Positions 1 through 8,815 of a stretch of DNA of 64,000 bases are shown here, in pieces. Under the pieces are notes generated by a model. The model made no database searches, was not told the origin of the DNA, and worked only from the letters and a program-made list of their open reading frames with translations. Numbering within the stretch: position 1 is the first letter of the stretch; each line of letters begins with the position of its first letter. A program made the translations under genes and the position numbers. The stretch covers positions 124,001-188,000 of the forward strand of contig NZ_JAKNQJ010000005.1 in NCBI RefSeq assembly GCF_022662335.1, written 5' to 3'. The DNA is from Sphingomonas sp. CROZ-RG-20F-R02-07 (GTDB lineage: Bacteria; Pseudomonadota; Alphaproteobacteria; Sphingomonadales; Sphingomonadaceae).

Positions 1-498
1 CAAGGCGTCGGAGCCATAGACCGCCGAGGCGCCCCCGGTGACGACGTCGATCCGCTCGATCAGTGCCGAAGGCACGAAGTTGATGTCCACAGCCTGCTGC
101 GGCAGCATGCGCTGGCCGTTGATGAGCGTCAGCACGCGGTTGGAGCCGAGATTGCGCAGATTGACGTTGGCGGTGCCGTCCGAACCGTTCGAGACGTTTT
201 CGTTCGCATCGGCGGTGAACTGCGGCAGCCGGTTCAGCACGCTTTCGACGGTGGTCGCGCCCTGCAGTTTGATCTCGGCGGCGCTCACTGCGGTCAGCGG
301 GCTGTTGCTGGCGAGATCGGGGCGGCGGATGCGCGTGCCGGTCACCACCACGTCGTCGGCGGGCGCGGTCGCCTGGGTCTGGTCGACGGGCAGCGTCGGC
401 GGCGTGTCCTGCGCATAGGCCGCGGACGAGAGCAGCGCAGCGACGGCGGCACCGATGGCGGTGGTCGTACGCGCACGCATGGCGATCGCATTGTTCAT
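1..498 (-). CDS. TonB-dependent receptor, N-terminal part (cut by window edge)
   Basis: This outer-membrane receptor is truncated by the left edge, so only the first 166 codons are visible. From ATG 498 it encodes a signal peptide ending near AAYAQD, then a TonB-box-like stretch (DDVVVTGTRIRRPDL). A plug domain follows, with the usual motifs VLNRLPQF, LRNLGSNRVLTLINGQR and IERIDVVTGGASAVYGSDAL. These plug motifs are typical of the large proteobacterial receptors for siderophores, vitamins or carbohydrates. The substrate cannot be told from this part. ATG 498 has a purine-rich AGGGGG about six bases upstream; a second in-frame ATG lies at 480 and could also serve. The gene is transcribed out of the window. 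Confidence 0.93.
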   Translation of the reverse strand, partial: MNNAIAMRARTTTAIGAAVAALLSSAAYAQDTPPTLPVDQTQATAPADDVVVTGTRIRRPDLASNSPLTAVSAAEIKLQGATTVESVLNRLPQFTADANENVSNGSDGTANVNLRNLGSNRVLTLINGQRMLPQQAVDINFVPSALIERIDVVTGGASAVYGSDAL

Positions 499-550
499 TC
501 AGTCCCCCTTTGGCTTATGCCCATTTTCTGTCGGACAAAGCAGCACCTGG

Positions 551-563
551 GACATGAAATGTC
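551..563. promoter_or_regulatory. Inverted repeat in AT-rich promoter of the first TonB receptor
   Basis: GACATgaaATGTC is a perfect 5-bp inverted repeat 53 bases upstream of the receptor start. It is followed by an unusually AT-rich run (564-600) in an otherwise GC-rich region. It is probably the promoter/operator of the minus-strand receptor at 1-498. The protein that binds it is unknown. Confidence 0.35.
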
Positions 564-626
564 AAATATAATATACGATGTATGATCGATTGGTTGCGGG
601 CGTGTGACATCCGCGCCGGATGGGGT

Positions 627-653
627 GGCGGACGACGCCTGTGCGCCGTCCGC
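627..653 (-). terminator. GC-rich hairpin after the receptor gene (weak terminator)
   Basis: A 7-bp stem, GCGGACG (628-634) pairing with CGTCCGC (647-653), lies just past the stop codon at 665. There is no T run after it on the minus strand, so it is at best a weak or Rho-assisted terminator. Confidence 0.3.
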
Positions 654-664
654 TCCCAACCTTT

Positions 665-3142
665 TTACATCTTCACCGTCGCCTCGAGGCCGAAGGTGCG
701 CGGCGCATTGAAATTGCCGTAATCGCCGAGGATGTTGTTCACGCTGCTGGTCGTGGTGCCGGCGGCGGGCAGGGCGCCCAGGCTGTTCGACGGGTCGCGG
801 CGATAGACGTGCTGCTCGTCGAAGATGTTGCGCGTCCAGAGCGACACGGTCAGCTTGGCGCCTGCGCGGCCGAGATCGAAATTGGCGATGGACAGGCGCC
901 CGTTCACCAGCGTCGATGCGTCGTTGTGCGTCGCGAACTGGTCGAACGCCTGGGTCGACTGGCTGTAATTCGCATCCAGGTGCAGCTTCAGGTCGAAGCC
1001 GTCGAACGGCCGCGTATAGTCGAGCGCCGCGCTGGCCGCGTTGCGCGGGGTGAACACGATATAGACGTTCTGCACATAGCCGGTGAACGGGTTCAGCACC
1101 GGCGGGATCTTCGTGTAGGTATAGGCATAGGAGCCGGTCAGCGTCAGGCCCTCGACCGGGTTGACGGTCAGATCGGCCTCGACGCCGCGGATCTTGGTGA
1201 TGCCGGGGGCATTGATCGTCTCGATCGTGTTGCGGTTCGATCCGGTGATCGCATCGAACGACACCGAACTGAAATCGACCTGGCTGCCCTTGCGGTCCAT
1301 GATGTAGCCCGCAAGGTTCAGGCGGACGTGATGATCGAGAAATTCGGTCTTCGCGCCGATCTCATAGGCCTTCACCGTTTCCGGGCCGAACTGGCGGTAC
1401 GTCACCGACCGCGAGCTGGCGCCGCCGGCGCGGTAACCGGTCGAATATTTGCCGTAGAGATTGATCCCCGGCGCGGCGTCGAACGCGACGATCGCCAGCG
1501 GATCGAAACGGCTGGTCTTTTCCGCATAGGTGTAGGGGCGGGCGATGTTGTTGACGATGTAGAGGCTGCCGTTCTTGTCGTCATGCGTGAAGCGGCCGCC
1601 GACCGTCACGTGCAGCGCATCGTCGAGCACGCCGGGCGTATAGGTGCCCTGGCCGAAGGCGGCATAGCTGCGCGAGCCGGCGGTGCTGGCGCGGTCGATC
1701 GAGCGACAGCCGGGCTGCGATCCGAAGCCGGCCGAGCCGCGGCACGGATCGAGCACGGTGACGAGCGTGCGCGTGGCATCGAACGCGTTGGAATTGGGCG
1801 TCGCGGCATCGTCGCTGGCGCGTTCCTGGAAATAATAGAGGCCCGCGGCATAATCGAACTGCGGCACGCTGCCGACCGCCTGGAATTCCTGGCTGAACTG
1901 ATGCTGGTAGAGATCGGCCAGGCTGTAGCGGCTGAAGTTGCAGCCCGTGCCCGTGCAGTTGGCGGCGACGACCGGCGGACGATGCGCGCCGCCGCTGTTG
2001 TCGTACTGGACCGAGCTGACGGTGCGATAGGCGGTGATCGAGCGGAATTCGATCCAGGGCGCCGCCTGATAGCTCAGATGAAGCGAAACGCCGCGGGTCT
2101 TGTCGACGCTCGGCTGCTGCGGAACGCCGATATCGGCAACGTCCATGCGCGACGTGCCGTTCACCTGGATCAGCGGCGACAGCGTCTTGACGGTGCCGGT
2201 GAAGGCGGTGGGCGACGTGCCGGGCAGCACGCAATTGGGGGTGGCCGCAGCGGCGCCGGCGGCGCAGCCATTGGGGTTGTAGTTCAGGAGCTGGCTGTAG
2301 AAGGCGCTGTTCGCGTCATAACCCGCGTCGAACGCGAAATCGGCGGTGAAATGGTCGATCGGCTTCCAGCGCACCGCGACGCGGCCGCCGCGGCGATCGA
2401 AGTAATTCCAGCCGGTCTGCCCCGCGAGCGGGTTCTTCGTGGTCGGGCCCTGATATTGAACGACGCCGTCCACCTTGATGCTGATATTGTTCTTTTCCGG
2501 CAGATCGATGTGCAGATCGCCGTTATAGCCGCCGTAATTGCTGATCCCGCCGGTCGCGCGCAGGTCGAACACGCCCGACGGCGCCTTGGTCACGATGCTG
2601 AGCGCGCCGCCTTCGGTGTTGCGGCCGAACAACGTGCCCTGCGGGCCCTTCAACACCTCGATGCGGTCGACGTCGAACAGGGCGGCGTTCAGGCCGTGCT
2701 GACGGCCGAGATAGACGCCGTCGATATAGATGCCGACGCCCTGTTCGCGCGCGGGCTGGTTGGCGTCGAGCGGCACGATGCCGCGGATGCCGACGGTGAG
2801 CGCGGTCTGGCGCGCCTCGAACGTCGCGACGCGCAGCGACGGCACCGCGCCGTCGGCGAGGTCGTAGAGGCTCTGGACGTGCCGGTCCGCCAGCGCCTGG
2901 CTGCTCAGCACCGCGATCGCGATCGGCGTCTTTTGCAGGTTCGTCTCGCGCTTGGTGGCGGTGACGACGATGTCGCCAAGGCCCTGATCCTCGGCGGTCG
3001 GTTCGGCGACCAAGGTCGAGACGGCGGTCTGCGGATCGGCGGCGGCGGCCCGTGCGGGCGCGGCGATCGGATCGGCGTGCGCCTGCGCGGCGAGCGCGAG
3101 TGTGAGTGCGGCGATCGAGATCGCCGAAGCGCGAATGGTCAT
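665..3142 (-). CDS. TonB-dependent receptor
   Basis: An 825-residue outer-membrane receptor. It starts at ATG 3142 with a signal peptide (cleavage near AQAHA). A TonB-box region GDIVVTATKRETNLQKTPIA lies around residues 55-75, then a plug domain containing GVGIYIDGVYLGRQ and IEVLKGPQGTLFGRNTEGG. The rest is a 22-strand-type barrel ending in an aromatic-rich C-terminal strand. The length is normal for the family. The NLQKTPIAIAVLS and GPQGTLFGRN motifs are those of the sphingomonad-type receptors often tied to catabolic gene sets, but the ligand is not deducible. It is divergent from the receptor at 3443 with 300 bases between them, and downstream it faces the 1-498 receptor gene in the same direction. 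Confidence 0.93.
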   Translation of the reverse strand: MTIRASAISIAALTLALAAQAHADPIAAPARAAAADPQTAVSTLVAEPTAEDQGLGDIVVTATKRETNLQKTPIAIAVLSSQALADRHVQSLYDLADGAVPSLRVATFEARQTALTVGIRGIVPLDANQPAREQGVGIYIDGVYLGRQHGLNAALFDVDRIEVLKGPQGTLFGRNTEGGALSIVTKAPSGVFDLRATGGISNYGGYNGDLHIDLPEKNNISIKVDGVVQYQGPTTKNPLAGQTGWNYFDRRGGRVAVRWKPIDHFTADFAFDAGYDANSAFYSQLLNYNPNGCAAGAAAATPNCVLPGTSPTAFTGTVKTLSPLIQVNGTSRMDVADIGVPQQPSVDKTRGVSLHLSYQAAPWIEFRSITAYRTVSSVQYDNSGGAHRPPVVAANCTGTGCNFSRYSLADLYQHQFSQEFQAVGSVPQFDYAAGLYYFQERASDDAATPNSNAFDATRTLVTVLDPCRGSAGFGSQPGCRSIDRASTAGSRSYAAFGQGTYTPGVLDDALHVTVGGRFTHDDKNGSLYIVNNIARPYTYAEKTSRFDPLAIVAFDAAPGINLYGKYSTGYRAGGASSRSVTYRQFGPETVKAYEIGAKTEFLDHHVRLNLAGYIMDRKGSQVDFSSVSFDAITGSNRNTIETINAPGITKIRGVEADLTVNPVEGLTLTGSYAYTYTKIPPVLNPFTGYVQNVYIVFTPRNAASAALDYTRPFDGFDLKLHLDANYSQSTQAFDQFATHNDASTLVNGRLSIANFDLGRAGAKLTVSLWTRNIFDEQHVYRRDPSNSLGALPAAGTTTSSVNNILGDYGNFNAPRTFGLEATVKM

Positions 3143-3442
3143 GATTGGTCCCCCCGGGTCTGCACGGCGGTTTCGCTCGCGCTCCGGCTCGGTAGGCAGC
3201 GATCATGACAACCGGATGAAACTAGTGTGACGGCACTATAACTTTGATGGACCGATGTGCCGGCCCGGCGAGAGCGGGATCGGGCATCGCCCGCGCCGGG
3301 CTGCCGGGCACGCATGTCGATTCCGTCATACGATGTGACATTGTTGCGACAGCCCGATCCAATCCGATGGCGACGATGCGTTCGCGCTGGTGATGATACA
3401 ATATCGCATCTAACGGCATGGCTTCCATCGACAGGAGTTGCC
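3143..3442. promoter_or_regulatory. Divergent promoter region between two TonB receptors
   Basis: This 300-base stretch has no convincing gene. It must hold the promoters of both receptors (3142 leftwards, 3443 rightwards). It is locally AT-rich around 3225-3250 and 3395-3412. The 9-mer ATACGATGT at 3328-3336 also occurs at 573-581 upstream of the first receptor. A clear Shine-Dalgarno sequence (ACAGGAG, 3431-3437) precedes the ATG at 3443. Confidence 0.4.
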
Positions 3443-5650
3443 ATGCGCCCGATCCTCTTCATGACGGCAAGCCTGCTCGCCATGTCCGCCGCCGCGGCTT
3501 CGGCCCAGGTCAGCACCACCGCGGACCCGGCGACCGCGCAGACCGGCGCGGTATCGGGGCAGGGGCGCGTCGATGGAACGGCCGGCCGGGCCGCGCCGAA
3601 CGCGCCGTCGGACATCGTCGTCACCGCACGCCGGCTGGACGAGGCGCGCGCCGCGATCCAGCCGTCGCTGGGCGCCACGAGCTACACGATCACCAACGAC
3701 ACGATCCAGGCGCTGCCCGGGGGCGACAACCAGCCCTTCAACCAGATCATCCTGCAATTGCCCGGCGTCGTGCAGGACGGCTTCGGCCAGTTCCACGTGC
3801 GCGACGATCACAACAATCTGCAATATCGAATCAACGGTACGATCCTGCCCGAGGGCATCGCGGTGTTCGGCCAGACGCTGAGCCCGCGGATCATCGACCG
3901 GTTCAACCTGCTGACCGGCGCGCTGCCGGCGCAATATGGCCTGCGCACCGCGGGGATCATCGACATCACGACGAAGAGCGGGCTGTTCGCCGATGGCGGA
4001 TCGGCGTCGATTTATGGCGGATCGAACGGCACGATCCAGCCGAGCGTCGAATATGGCGGCCATAGCGGCAACACCAATTTCTTCGTCTCGGGCGATTATC
4101 GCCACAGCGACCGCGGCATCGAAGGCGTGGACGACAGCCGCACCCCGCTGCACGACCAGACCGACCAGTTCCAGGCCTTCACCTATATCGACCACACGAT
4201 CGACGACAGCCACCGGATCTCCTTCGTGGGCGGCTATTCGAACCAATATTTCCAGATCCCGAACCCGCGCGGGCTGACGGCGCTGAACGATGGTTTTGCC
4301 GGCTCCACCACGCCGCCCTACGCGGTGGGCGGCACCCGCGACTATCCGAGCGACTCGCTGAACGAGCGCCAGATCGAGAAGACTGCGTTCGGCCAGATTG
4401 CGCTGCTCCACGATCACGAGCGGCTGACCTATCAGCTCTCCGCCTTCGCGCGCTATTCCTCGCTGCGCTACCGCCCCGACGATCTGGGCGAACTGCTGTT
4501 CAACGGCCAGGCGCAGCAGGCGTACAAGACCGATTTCGCGATCGGCGGCCAGGTGGATGCGGCCTATAAGCTGAACGACACGAACACGGTACGCGGCGGC
4601 GCGGTCGTCACCCGCGATCGCGGCAGCAGCCGCACCAGCACCTTGGTGTTCCCGGTGGCCAATGACGGCACGCAGGCCGGCCAGCCCTTCGCGCTCGCCG
4701 ACGATGGCGGCCAGACCTCGTGGACGGAAAGCGTCTATCTTCAGGACGAATTGAAGATCCTGCCCGTGCTGACGTTCAATTTCGGCGGCCGGTTCGACCA
4801 TTATTGCGGCTATCGCTGCGAGCAGCAGTTCAGCCCGCGCGCCAATCTGGTCTACAGCCAGGCGGGGACGACGGTGCATCTGGGCTATGCGCGTTATTTC
4901 TCGCCGCCCCCGTTCGAGCTGGTCGCGACGACGTCGGTCGCCAGCTTCCAGGGCACCAGCGCGCAGGCCAATTCGCTGACCGACACCACGCCGTTCGCCG
5001 AGCGCCAGCATTATATCGATCTCGGCTTCCAGCAGAAGCTGGGAGGCGCCTTCTCGTTCGGTGTCGACGGTTATCTGCGCTATTCGCACTATCTGATCGA
5101 CGAGGGCCAGTTCGGCGCGCCGATCGTGCTGACGCCGTTCAACTATAATCGCGGCCGGATCCACGGCGTCGAGGCCAATGCGAGCTACACCGCGCACGGG
5201 CTGCTCGCCTATGCCAATTTCGCCTATGCCAAGGCCCAGGGCAAGGACATCGTGTCGAGCCAGTTCAGCTTCTCGCAGGACGATCTCGACTATATCCGCA
5301 ACCATTATATCTATCTCGATCACGACCAGACCTACACCGCGTCGGGCGGCTTTTCGTACAAGGTCCAGGGCGGGGCGCTGCGTGGGCTGCGCTTTGGCGC
5401 GGACGCACTCTACGGTTCGGGGCTGCGCGCCGATGGCGACGTGCCCAATGGCCGGTCGCTGCCGGGCTATGCGGTGGTGAACCTGTCGACCAGCTATCGG
5501 CTCGATCGGCCGGGGATCGCAATCCGGTTCGACGTCGCCAATGTCGGCGATCACGTCTACGAGATCCGCGACGGATCGGGCGTCGGCGTGGGCGCCCCGC
5601 AATATGGCGCGCGACGCGGCTTCTTCGTGGGGCTGACCAAGGATCTGTGA
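3443..5650 (+). CDS. TonB-dependent receptor
   Basis: A 735-residue outer-membrane receptor. ATG 3443 is preferred because of the AGGAG six bases upstream and because it opens directly into a signal peptide (MRPILFMTASLLAMSAAAAS, cleavage after AQ). A TonB-box-like SDIVVTARRLDEARA is followed by a plug with QLPGVVQDGFGQFHVRDDHN and LTGALPAQYGLRTAGIIDI, then a barrel that ends GFFVGLTKDL. The plug differs from the GPQGT type: it has the QYGLRTAGIIDITTKSG form seen in carboxypeptidase-regulatory-like or copper/lipid-linked receptors, but that assignment is loose. The stop codon overlaps the GTG start of the hydrolase at 5647, which suggests coupled expression and a shared substrate. Confidence 0.92.
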   Translation: MRPILFMTASLLAMSAAAASAQVSTTADPATAQTGAVSGQGRVDGTAGRAAPNAPSDIVVTARRLDEARAAIQPSLGATSYTITNDTIQALPGGDNQPFNQIILQLPGVVQDGFGQFHVRDDHNNLQYRINGTILPEGIAVFGQTLSPRIIDRFNLLTGALPAQYGLRTAGIIDITTKSGLFADGGSASIYGGSNGTIQPSVEYGGHSGNTNFFVSGDYRHSDRGIEGVDDSRTPLHDQTDQFQAFTYIDHTIDDSHRISFVGGYSNQYFQIPNPRGLTALNDGFAGSTTPPYAVGGTRDYPSDSLNERQIEKTAFGQIALLHDHERLTYQLSAFARYSSLRYRPDDLGELLFNGQAQQAYKTDFAIGGQVDAAYKLNDTNTVRGGAVVTRDRGSSRTSTLVFPVANDGTQAGQPFALADDGGQTSWTESVYLQDELKILPVLTFNFGGRFDHYCGYRCEQQFSPRANLVYSQAGTTVHLGYARYFSPPPFELVATTSVASFQGTSAQANSLTDTTPFAERQHYIDLGFQQKLGGAFSFGVDGYLRYSHYLIDEGQFGAPIVLTPFNYNRGRIHGVEANASYTAHGLLAYANFAYAKAQGKDIVSSQFSFSQDDLDYIRNHYIYLDHDQTYTASGGFSYKVQGGALRGLRFGADALYGSGLRADGDVPNGRSLPGYAVVNLSTSYRLDRPGIAIRFDVANVGDHVYEIRDGSGVGVGAPQYGARRGFFVGLTKDL

Positions 5651-6552
5651 GGCCGCAGGGTCGCGCGGCACGGCGGCGAACGGCGGGCGGTTCGGGAGCG
5701 GTTTCGCAGATCGACCGTTTCCGTTATGGTCGCCCGCCGTCCGCCGGCCCTGGCTTTACACCGGATATCGTTTCGCTGCTCCACGCTCCCGTCGCCATCG
5801 GACCCCCGCCGCGCTGGCTCACGCTGGCGGAAGGACCGCGCGCCTTGGCCGAGATGGCCGCGCTGCCGATGGCGGCGCCCTGGCTGGCGCTCGCGCCGCG
5901 GGGCGACGGCCACGGCGTACTCGTGCTGCCGGGGTTCGTCGCGAACGACAATGCGACCGCGGCGCTCCGCCGCTATCTGCGTGCGCTCGGCCATGACGCG
6001 CGCGGCTGGGAGCTCGGCCGCAATTTCGGTCGGCGTTCGATCGGCCTCGAATCGGAACGGCTGCTCGAACGGCTGGAGGCGCTGCGCGCGGCGACCGGGC
6101 GGCCGGTGAGCCTGGTCGGCTGGAGTCTGGGCGGCGTGATGGCGCGCCAGCTCGCGCGCGCGGTACCCGATGCGGTGCGGCAGATCGTGACCCTGGGATC
6201 GCCCTTCACCGGCAACCCCTATGCCAGCTCGATCGCGCGGCTCTACGAACGCGTGTCGGGCGACCGGATCGACGACGTCTTCGTCGCCGCGATGCTGGCC
6301 GAAAGCCGCACGCCGCCGCCCGTGCCCTCCACCGCGATCTACAGCCATGGCGACGGGATCGTGGCGTGGCGCAACTGCGTCGAGCCGGTCTCCGCCACCA
6401 CCGACAATATCCGCGTGCGCGGCAGCCATGTCGGCCTGCCGTTCAACCCCGCCGTCTGGTTCGCGGTGGCGGACCGGCTCGCGCTGCCCGAGGATCGGTG
6501 GACGCGGTTCGACCGGTCGGGCTGGCGCCGGTCGGTCTATCCCGCCGCCTGA
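5647..6552 (+). CDS. Alpha/beta-hydrolase fold protein (lipase/esterase-like)
   Basis: A serine hydrolase of the alpha/beta fold. The nucleophile elbow is GWSLGG (about residue 157), preceded by the oxyanion-region motif VLVLPGFVANDN. A plausible acid/His pair lies at SHGDGIVAW and RGSHVGLPFNP, which resembles the lipase class acting on acyl esters or GPI/PGAP1-like substrates. No signal peptide is obvious with the assigned start. The start is uncertain: GTG 5647 overlaps the receptor stop (GTGA), but the first 45 residues are low-complexity and conservation seems to begin near SLLHAPVAIG. The 3' end overlaps the convergent MaoC gene by 16 bases. The substrate is unknown. Confidence 0.8.
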   Translation: MRPQGRAARRRTAGGSGAVSQIDRFRYGRPPSAGPGFTPDIVSLLHAPVAIGPPPRWLTLAEGPRALAEMAALPMAAPWLALAPRGDGHGVLVLPGFVANDNATAALRRYLRALGHDARGWELGRNFGRRSIGLESERLLERLEALRAATGRPVSLVGWSLGGVMARQLARAVPDAVRQIVTLGSPFTGNPYASSIARLYERVSGDRIDDVFVAAMLAESRTPPPVPSTAIYSHGDGIVAWRNCVEPVSATTDNIRVRGSHVGLPFNPAVWFAVADRLALPEDRWTRFDRSGWRRSVYPAA

Positions 6553-7001
6553 GCGGGCCTGGCCATCATCAGCGCGGCGCGCTCGGTGCGGCACACCACC
6601 GCGTCCTGCTGGTTCAGCCCGGTATGGACGAAGGTGACGATCCCCTGGCCCGGCCGCGACGACGATTCGCGCAGCGCCGCCACCATGGTTTCCACGCGGA
6701 TCGTGTCGCCCGCGAACACGGGATGGGGAAAGACCGTCTCGCGCATCCCCAGATTGGCGACGGTCGTGCCGAAGGTCGTATCTTGGACGCTCAGCCCGAT
6801 CACCAGCCCCAGCGTGAAGAGCGAATTGACGAGCGGCCGGCCGAACTCGGTGGTCGCGGCATAGGCGTGATCGATATGGATCGGCGCCGGATTATACGTC
6901 ATCGCGGAGAACAGCATGTTGTCGCCCTCCGTCACGGTGCGGCGGATCTCGTGCACGAAGCGCTGCCCGACCGCGAATTCCTCGAACCACAAACCGGCCA
7001 T
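6537..7001 (-). CDS. MaoC-family dehydratase
   Basis: A 154-residue single hot-dog protein of the MaoC/R-hydratase family, which hydrates enoyl-CoA or related thioesters. The hydratase motif is visible as TYNPAPIHIDHAYAATTEFGRPLVNSL, with the Asp/His pair of the active site. Other family features are FEEFAVGQRF at the start and FAGDTIRVETMV. ATG 7001 is chosen over the adjacent GTG 7004 because AAGGAGA sits six bases before it. It follows the MarR gene by 22 bases on the same strand and is probably co-transcribed with it. Its link to the hppD/hmgA pathway is suggested only by position. Confidence 0.87.
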   Translation of the reverse strand: MAGLWFEEFAVGQRFVHEIRRTVTEGDNMLFSAMTYNPAPIHIDHAYAATTEFGRPLVNSLFTLGLVIGLSVQDTTFGTTVANLGMRETVFPHPVFAGDTIRVETMVAALRESSSRPGQGIVTFVHTGLNQQDAVVCRTERAALMMARPAQAAG

Positions 7002-7023
7002 CACGCTCTCCTTTCGCCGGCTC

Positions 7024-7482
7024 CTAGCGCGGGTGGACGGGCGGCTCCAGCGCGAGCGTCACCGCCTCGATCCGGTGGAGCATCGCGGTGAAGCCCGCCA
7101 GCTCGTCGGGGCTGAAGCTGGCGAAGATGCGCCGCTCCAGCTCGATCGCCTTGGGCGCGATCGCGGCGTAGAGCGTGCGCCCGGCGTCGGTCAGCACCAG
7201 CCGGTGCGACCGGCGATCGCTGGGGTTCGCCTCGCGCGCGAGCAGCCCGCGCTCGACCAGCGCGATCGCGGCGCGGCTGACCGTCACCTTGTCCATCCGG
7301 GTGCGCTGGCCGATGTCGCCCTGGGTGATCCCGCCCGTCTCCGCGACCACCGCCACGAGCCGCCACTCGGTGATCGAAAGCCGGAACAGCACGTCATAGG
7401 CGCGCGCGATCGCATCGCTCACCAGATTGGAGGTGATCGAGAGGCGATAGGGCAGGAAATCGTCGAGCACGAGTTCGGTCAT
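7024..7482 (-). CDS. MarR-family transcriptional regulator
   Basis: A 152-residue winged-helix regulator. It has the MarR order: N-terminal dimerisation helix (LDDFLPYRLSITSNLVSDAI), HTH region (TQGDIGQRTRMDKVTVSRAAIALVERGLL) and the wing with the DRRSHRLVLTDAG signature. ATG 7482 is chosen because the reading frame upstream crosses the promoter of hppD. It is divergent from hppD with an 82-base gap that carries a palindrome (7529-7542). The likely role is repression of the homogentisate genes and of itself, relieved by an aromatic acid, as for other MarR proteins next to hppD/hmgA; this is inference from context. Confidence 0.9.
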   Translation of the reverse strand: MTELVLDDFLPYRLSITSNLVSDAIARAYDVLFRLSITEWRLVAVVAETGGITQGDIGQRTRMDKVTVSRAAIALVERGLLAREANPSDRRSHRLVLTDAGRTLYAAIAPKAIELERRIFASFSPDELAGFTAMLHRIEAVTLALEPPVHPR

Positions 7483-7528
7483 GCGGCGATAGTAACCGTT
7501 GACACGATCACCGCAAAGGCGCAGGTTC

Positions 7529-7542
7529 GTATCATTCGATAC
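7529..7542. promoter_or_regulatory. Palindromic operator between marR and hppD
   Basis: GTATCattcGATAC is a perfect inverted repeat that extends imperfectly to 7526-7545. It lies 23 bases before the hppD start and 47 bases before the marR start, a fitting place for a MarR dimer to control both genes. Binding has not been shown. Confidence 0.55.
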
Positions 7543-7564
7543 CAAATCACGGACGGGCAGCGCG

Positions 7565-8629
7565 ATGGACCATATGGACGTGAACCCGATGGGGCTGGAC
7601 GGCTTCGAATTCTGCGAATTCACCTCGCCCGATCCCGATCGGATGACCGCCCAGCTCGAACAATTCGGCTTCGTCGCCGCCTCCACCCATCCGACCAGGG
7701 CGGTCACCCGCTACAAGCAGGGCCGGATCAACCTGCTGCTCAACCGCGAGCCGGGCGGCCATGCCGCGGCGTTCCACGCGGCGCACGGGCCGTCCGCCAG
7801 CGCGATGGCGTTCCGGGTGCAGGATGCGCAGGCCGCCTATGACGCGGCGATCGCGCGCGGCGCCCGGCCGGCACCCGCCGGCGCCGCGCTCGACGGCATT
7901 CCCGCGCTCGAGGGGATCGGCGGATCGATCCTCTATCTGGTCGATCGCCACGGTGCGGCCGGCTCGCTCTACGACGACTGGAACGCGGTGCCCGGCGCCG
8001 CCGAGGCGGAGGCCGCGAACAACGTCGGGCTCGACCTGCTCGATCACCTCACGCACAACGTGAAGCGCGGGCAGATGCGCACCTGGGCCGAATTCTACGG
8101 CCAGATCTTCGGCTTCGAAGAGCAGAAATATTTCGACATCAAAGGCAAGGCGACCGGCCTCTTCAGCCAGGCGATGATCGCGCCCGACCGCGCGATCCGC
8201 ATCCCGCTGAACGAGAGCCAGGACGACAAGAGCCAGATCGAGGAATTCATCAAGGATTACAACGGCGAGGGCATCCAGCATCTGGCGTTGACCACCGACG
8301 ACATCTTCGAGACGGTCGAGAAGCTGCGCGCGCGCGGCGTGAAGCTGCAAGACACGATCGAGACCTATTACGAGCTGGTCGACAAGCGCGTGCCGAACCA
8401 TGGCCATGATCTGGAGCGCCTGCGCCGCAACCGTATCCTGATCGACGGCAATGTCGGCGAGGAGGGGCTGCTGCTCCAGATCTTCACCGAGAACATGTTC
8501 GGGCCGATCTTCTTCGAGATCATCCAGCGCAAGGGCAACGAAGGCTTCGGCAACGGCAATTTCCAGGCGCTGTACGAATCGATCGAGCTGGACCAGATCC
8601 GGCGCGGCGTCATCACGGTCGACGCGTAA
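7565..8629 (+). CDS. hppD: 4-hydroxyphenylpyruvate dioxygenase
   Basis: Converts 4-hydroxyphenylpyruvate to homogentisate, the second step of tyrosine breakdown, in the cytoplasm with Fe(II). The 354-residue protein has the normal length. The iron ligands are visible: His161 in LLDHLTHNV, His239 in EGIQHLALTTDDI and Glu318 in FFEIIQRKG. The C-terminal motif GFGNGNFQALYESIE is diagnostic. ATG 7565 gives the family's usual N-terminus (NPMGLDGFEFCEF); a reading-frame extension to 7499 would run through the operator and is rejected. A perfect hairpin follows at 8643 and hmgA is next downstream. Confidence 0.97.
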   Translation: MDHMDVNPMGLDGFEFCEFTSPDPDRMTAQLEQFGFVAASTHPTRAVTRYKQGRINLLLNREPGGHAAAFHAAHGPSASAMAFRVQDAQAAYDAAIARGARPAPAGAALDGIPALEGIGGSILYLVDRHGAAGSLYDDWNAVPGAAEAEAANNVGLDLLDHLTHNVKRGQMRTWAEFYGQIFGFEEQKYFDIKGKATGLFSQAMIAPDRAIRIPLNESQDDKSQIEEFIKDYNGEGIQHLALTTDDIFETVEKLRARGVKLQDTIETYYELVDKRVPNHGHDLERLRRNRILIDGNVGEEGLLLQIFTENMFGPIFFEIIQRKGNEGFGNGNFQALYESIELDQIRRGVITVDA

Positions 8630-8642
8630 GCGTCGGACGATG

Positions 8643-8660
8643 CGGGCGCGCAGGCGCCCG
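8643..8660 (+). terminator. Hairpin between hppD and hmgA
   Basis: CGGGCGC-gcag-GCGCCCG is a perfect 7-bp stem with a 4-base loop, 13 bases after the hppD stop. There is no T run. It may cap the hppD mRNA or act as a partial terminator that lowers hmgA expression. The rest of the gap to 8816 holds no gene. Confidence 0.45.
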
Positions 8661-8815
8661 AGCGAGCCCGGCCGGCGTGGCCCCGCCGCCGCCCCATAGG
8701 GCGCGGCTTGGCCGCGACCGATGGGGCTGTGACGATGGCGGTGCGACGCCGGGAAGAGTTTCGAAGGGCCGGCGGTCGCTGGCCGGGATCGGACAAGGTG
8801 GGGCAAGAGGATGTC

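Noticed and set aside
620..3208. An 862-codon open frame on the plus strand opposite the second TonB receptor
   Set aside because: It is antisense to a clear receptor. Its translation is rich in Arg, Ala, Gly and Asp with no domain, as expected of GC-rich shadow frames.
3139..3678. Minus-strand frame of 179 codons across the divergent promoter
   Set aside because: It overlaps the start of the third receptor and the promoter region and has no recognisable motif.
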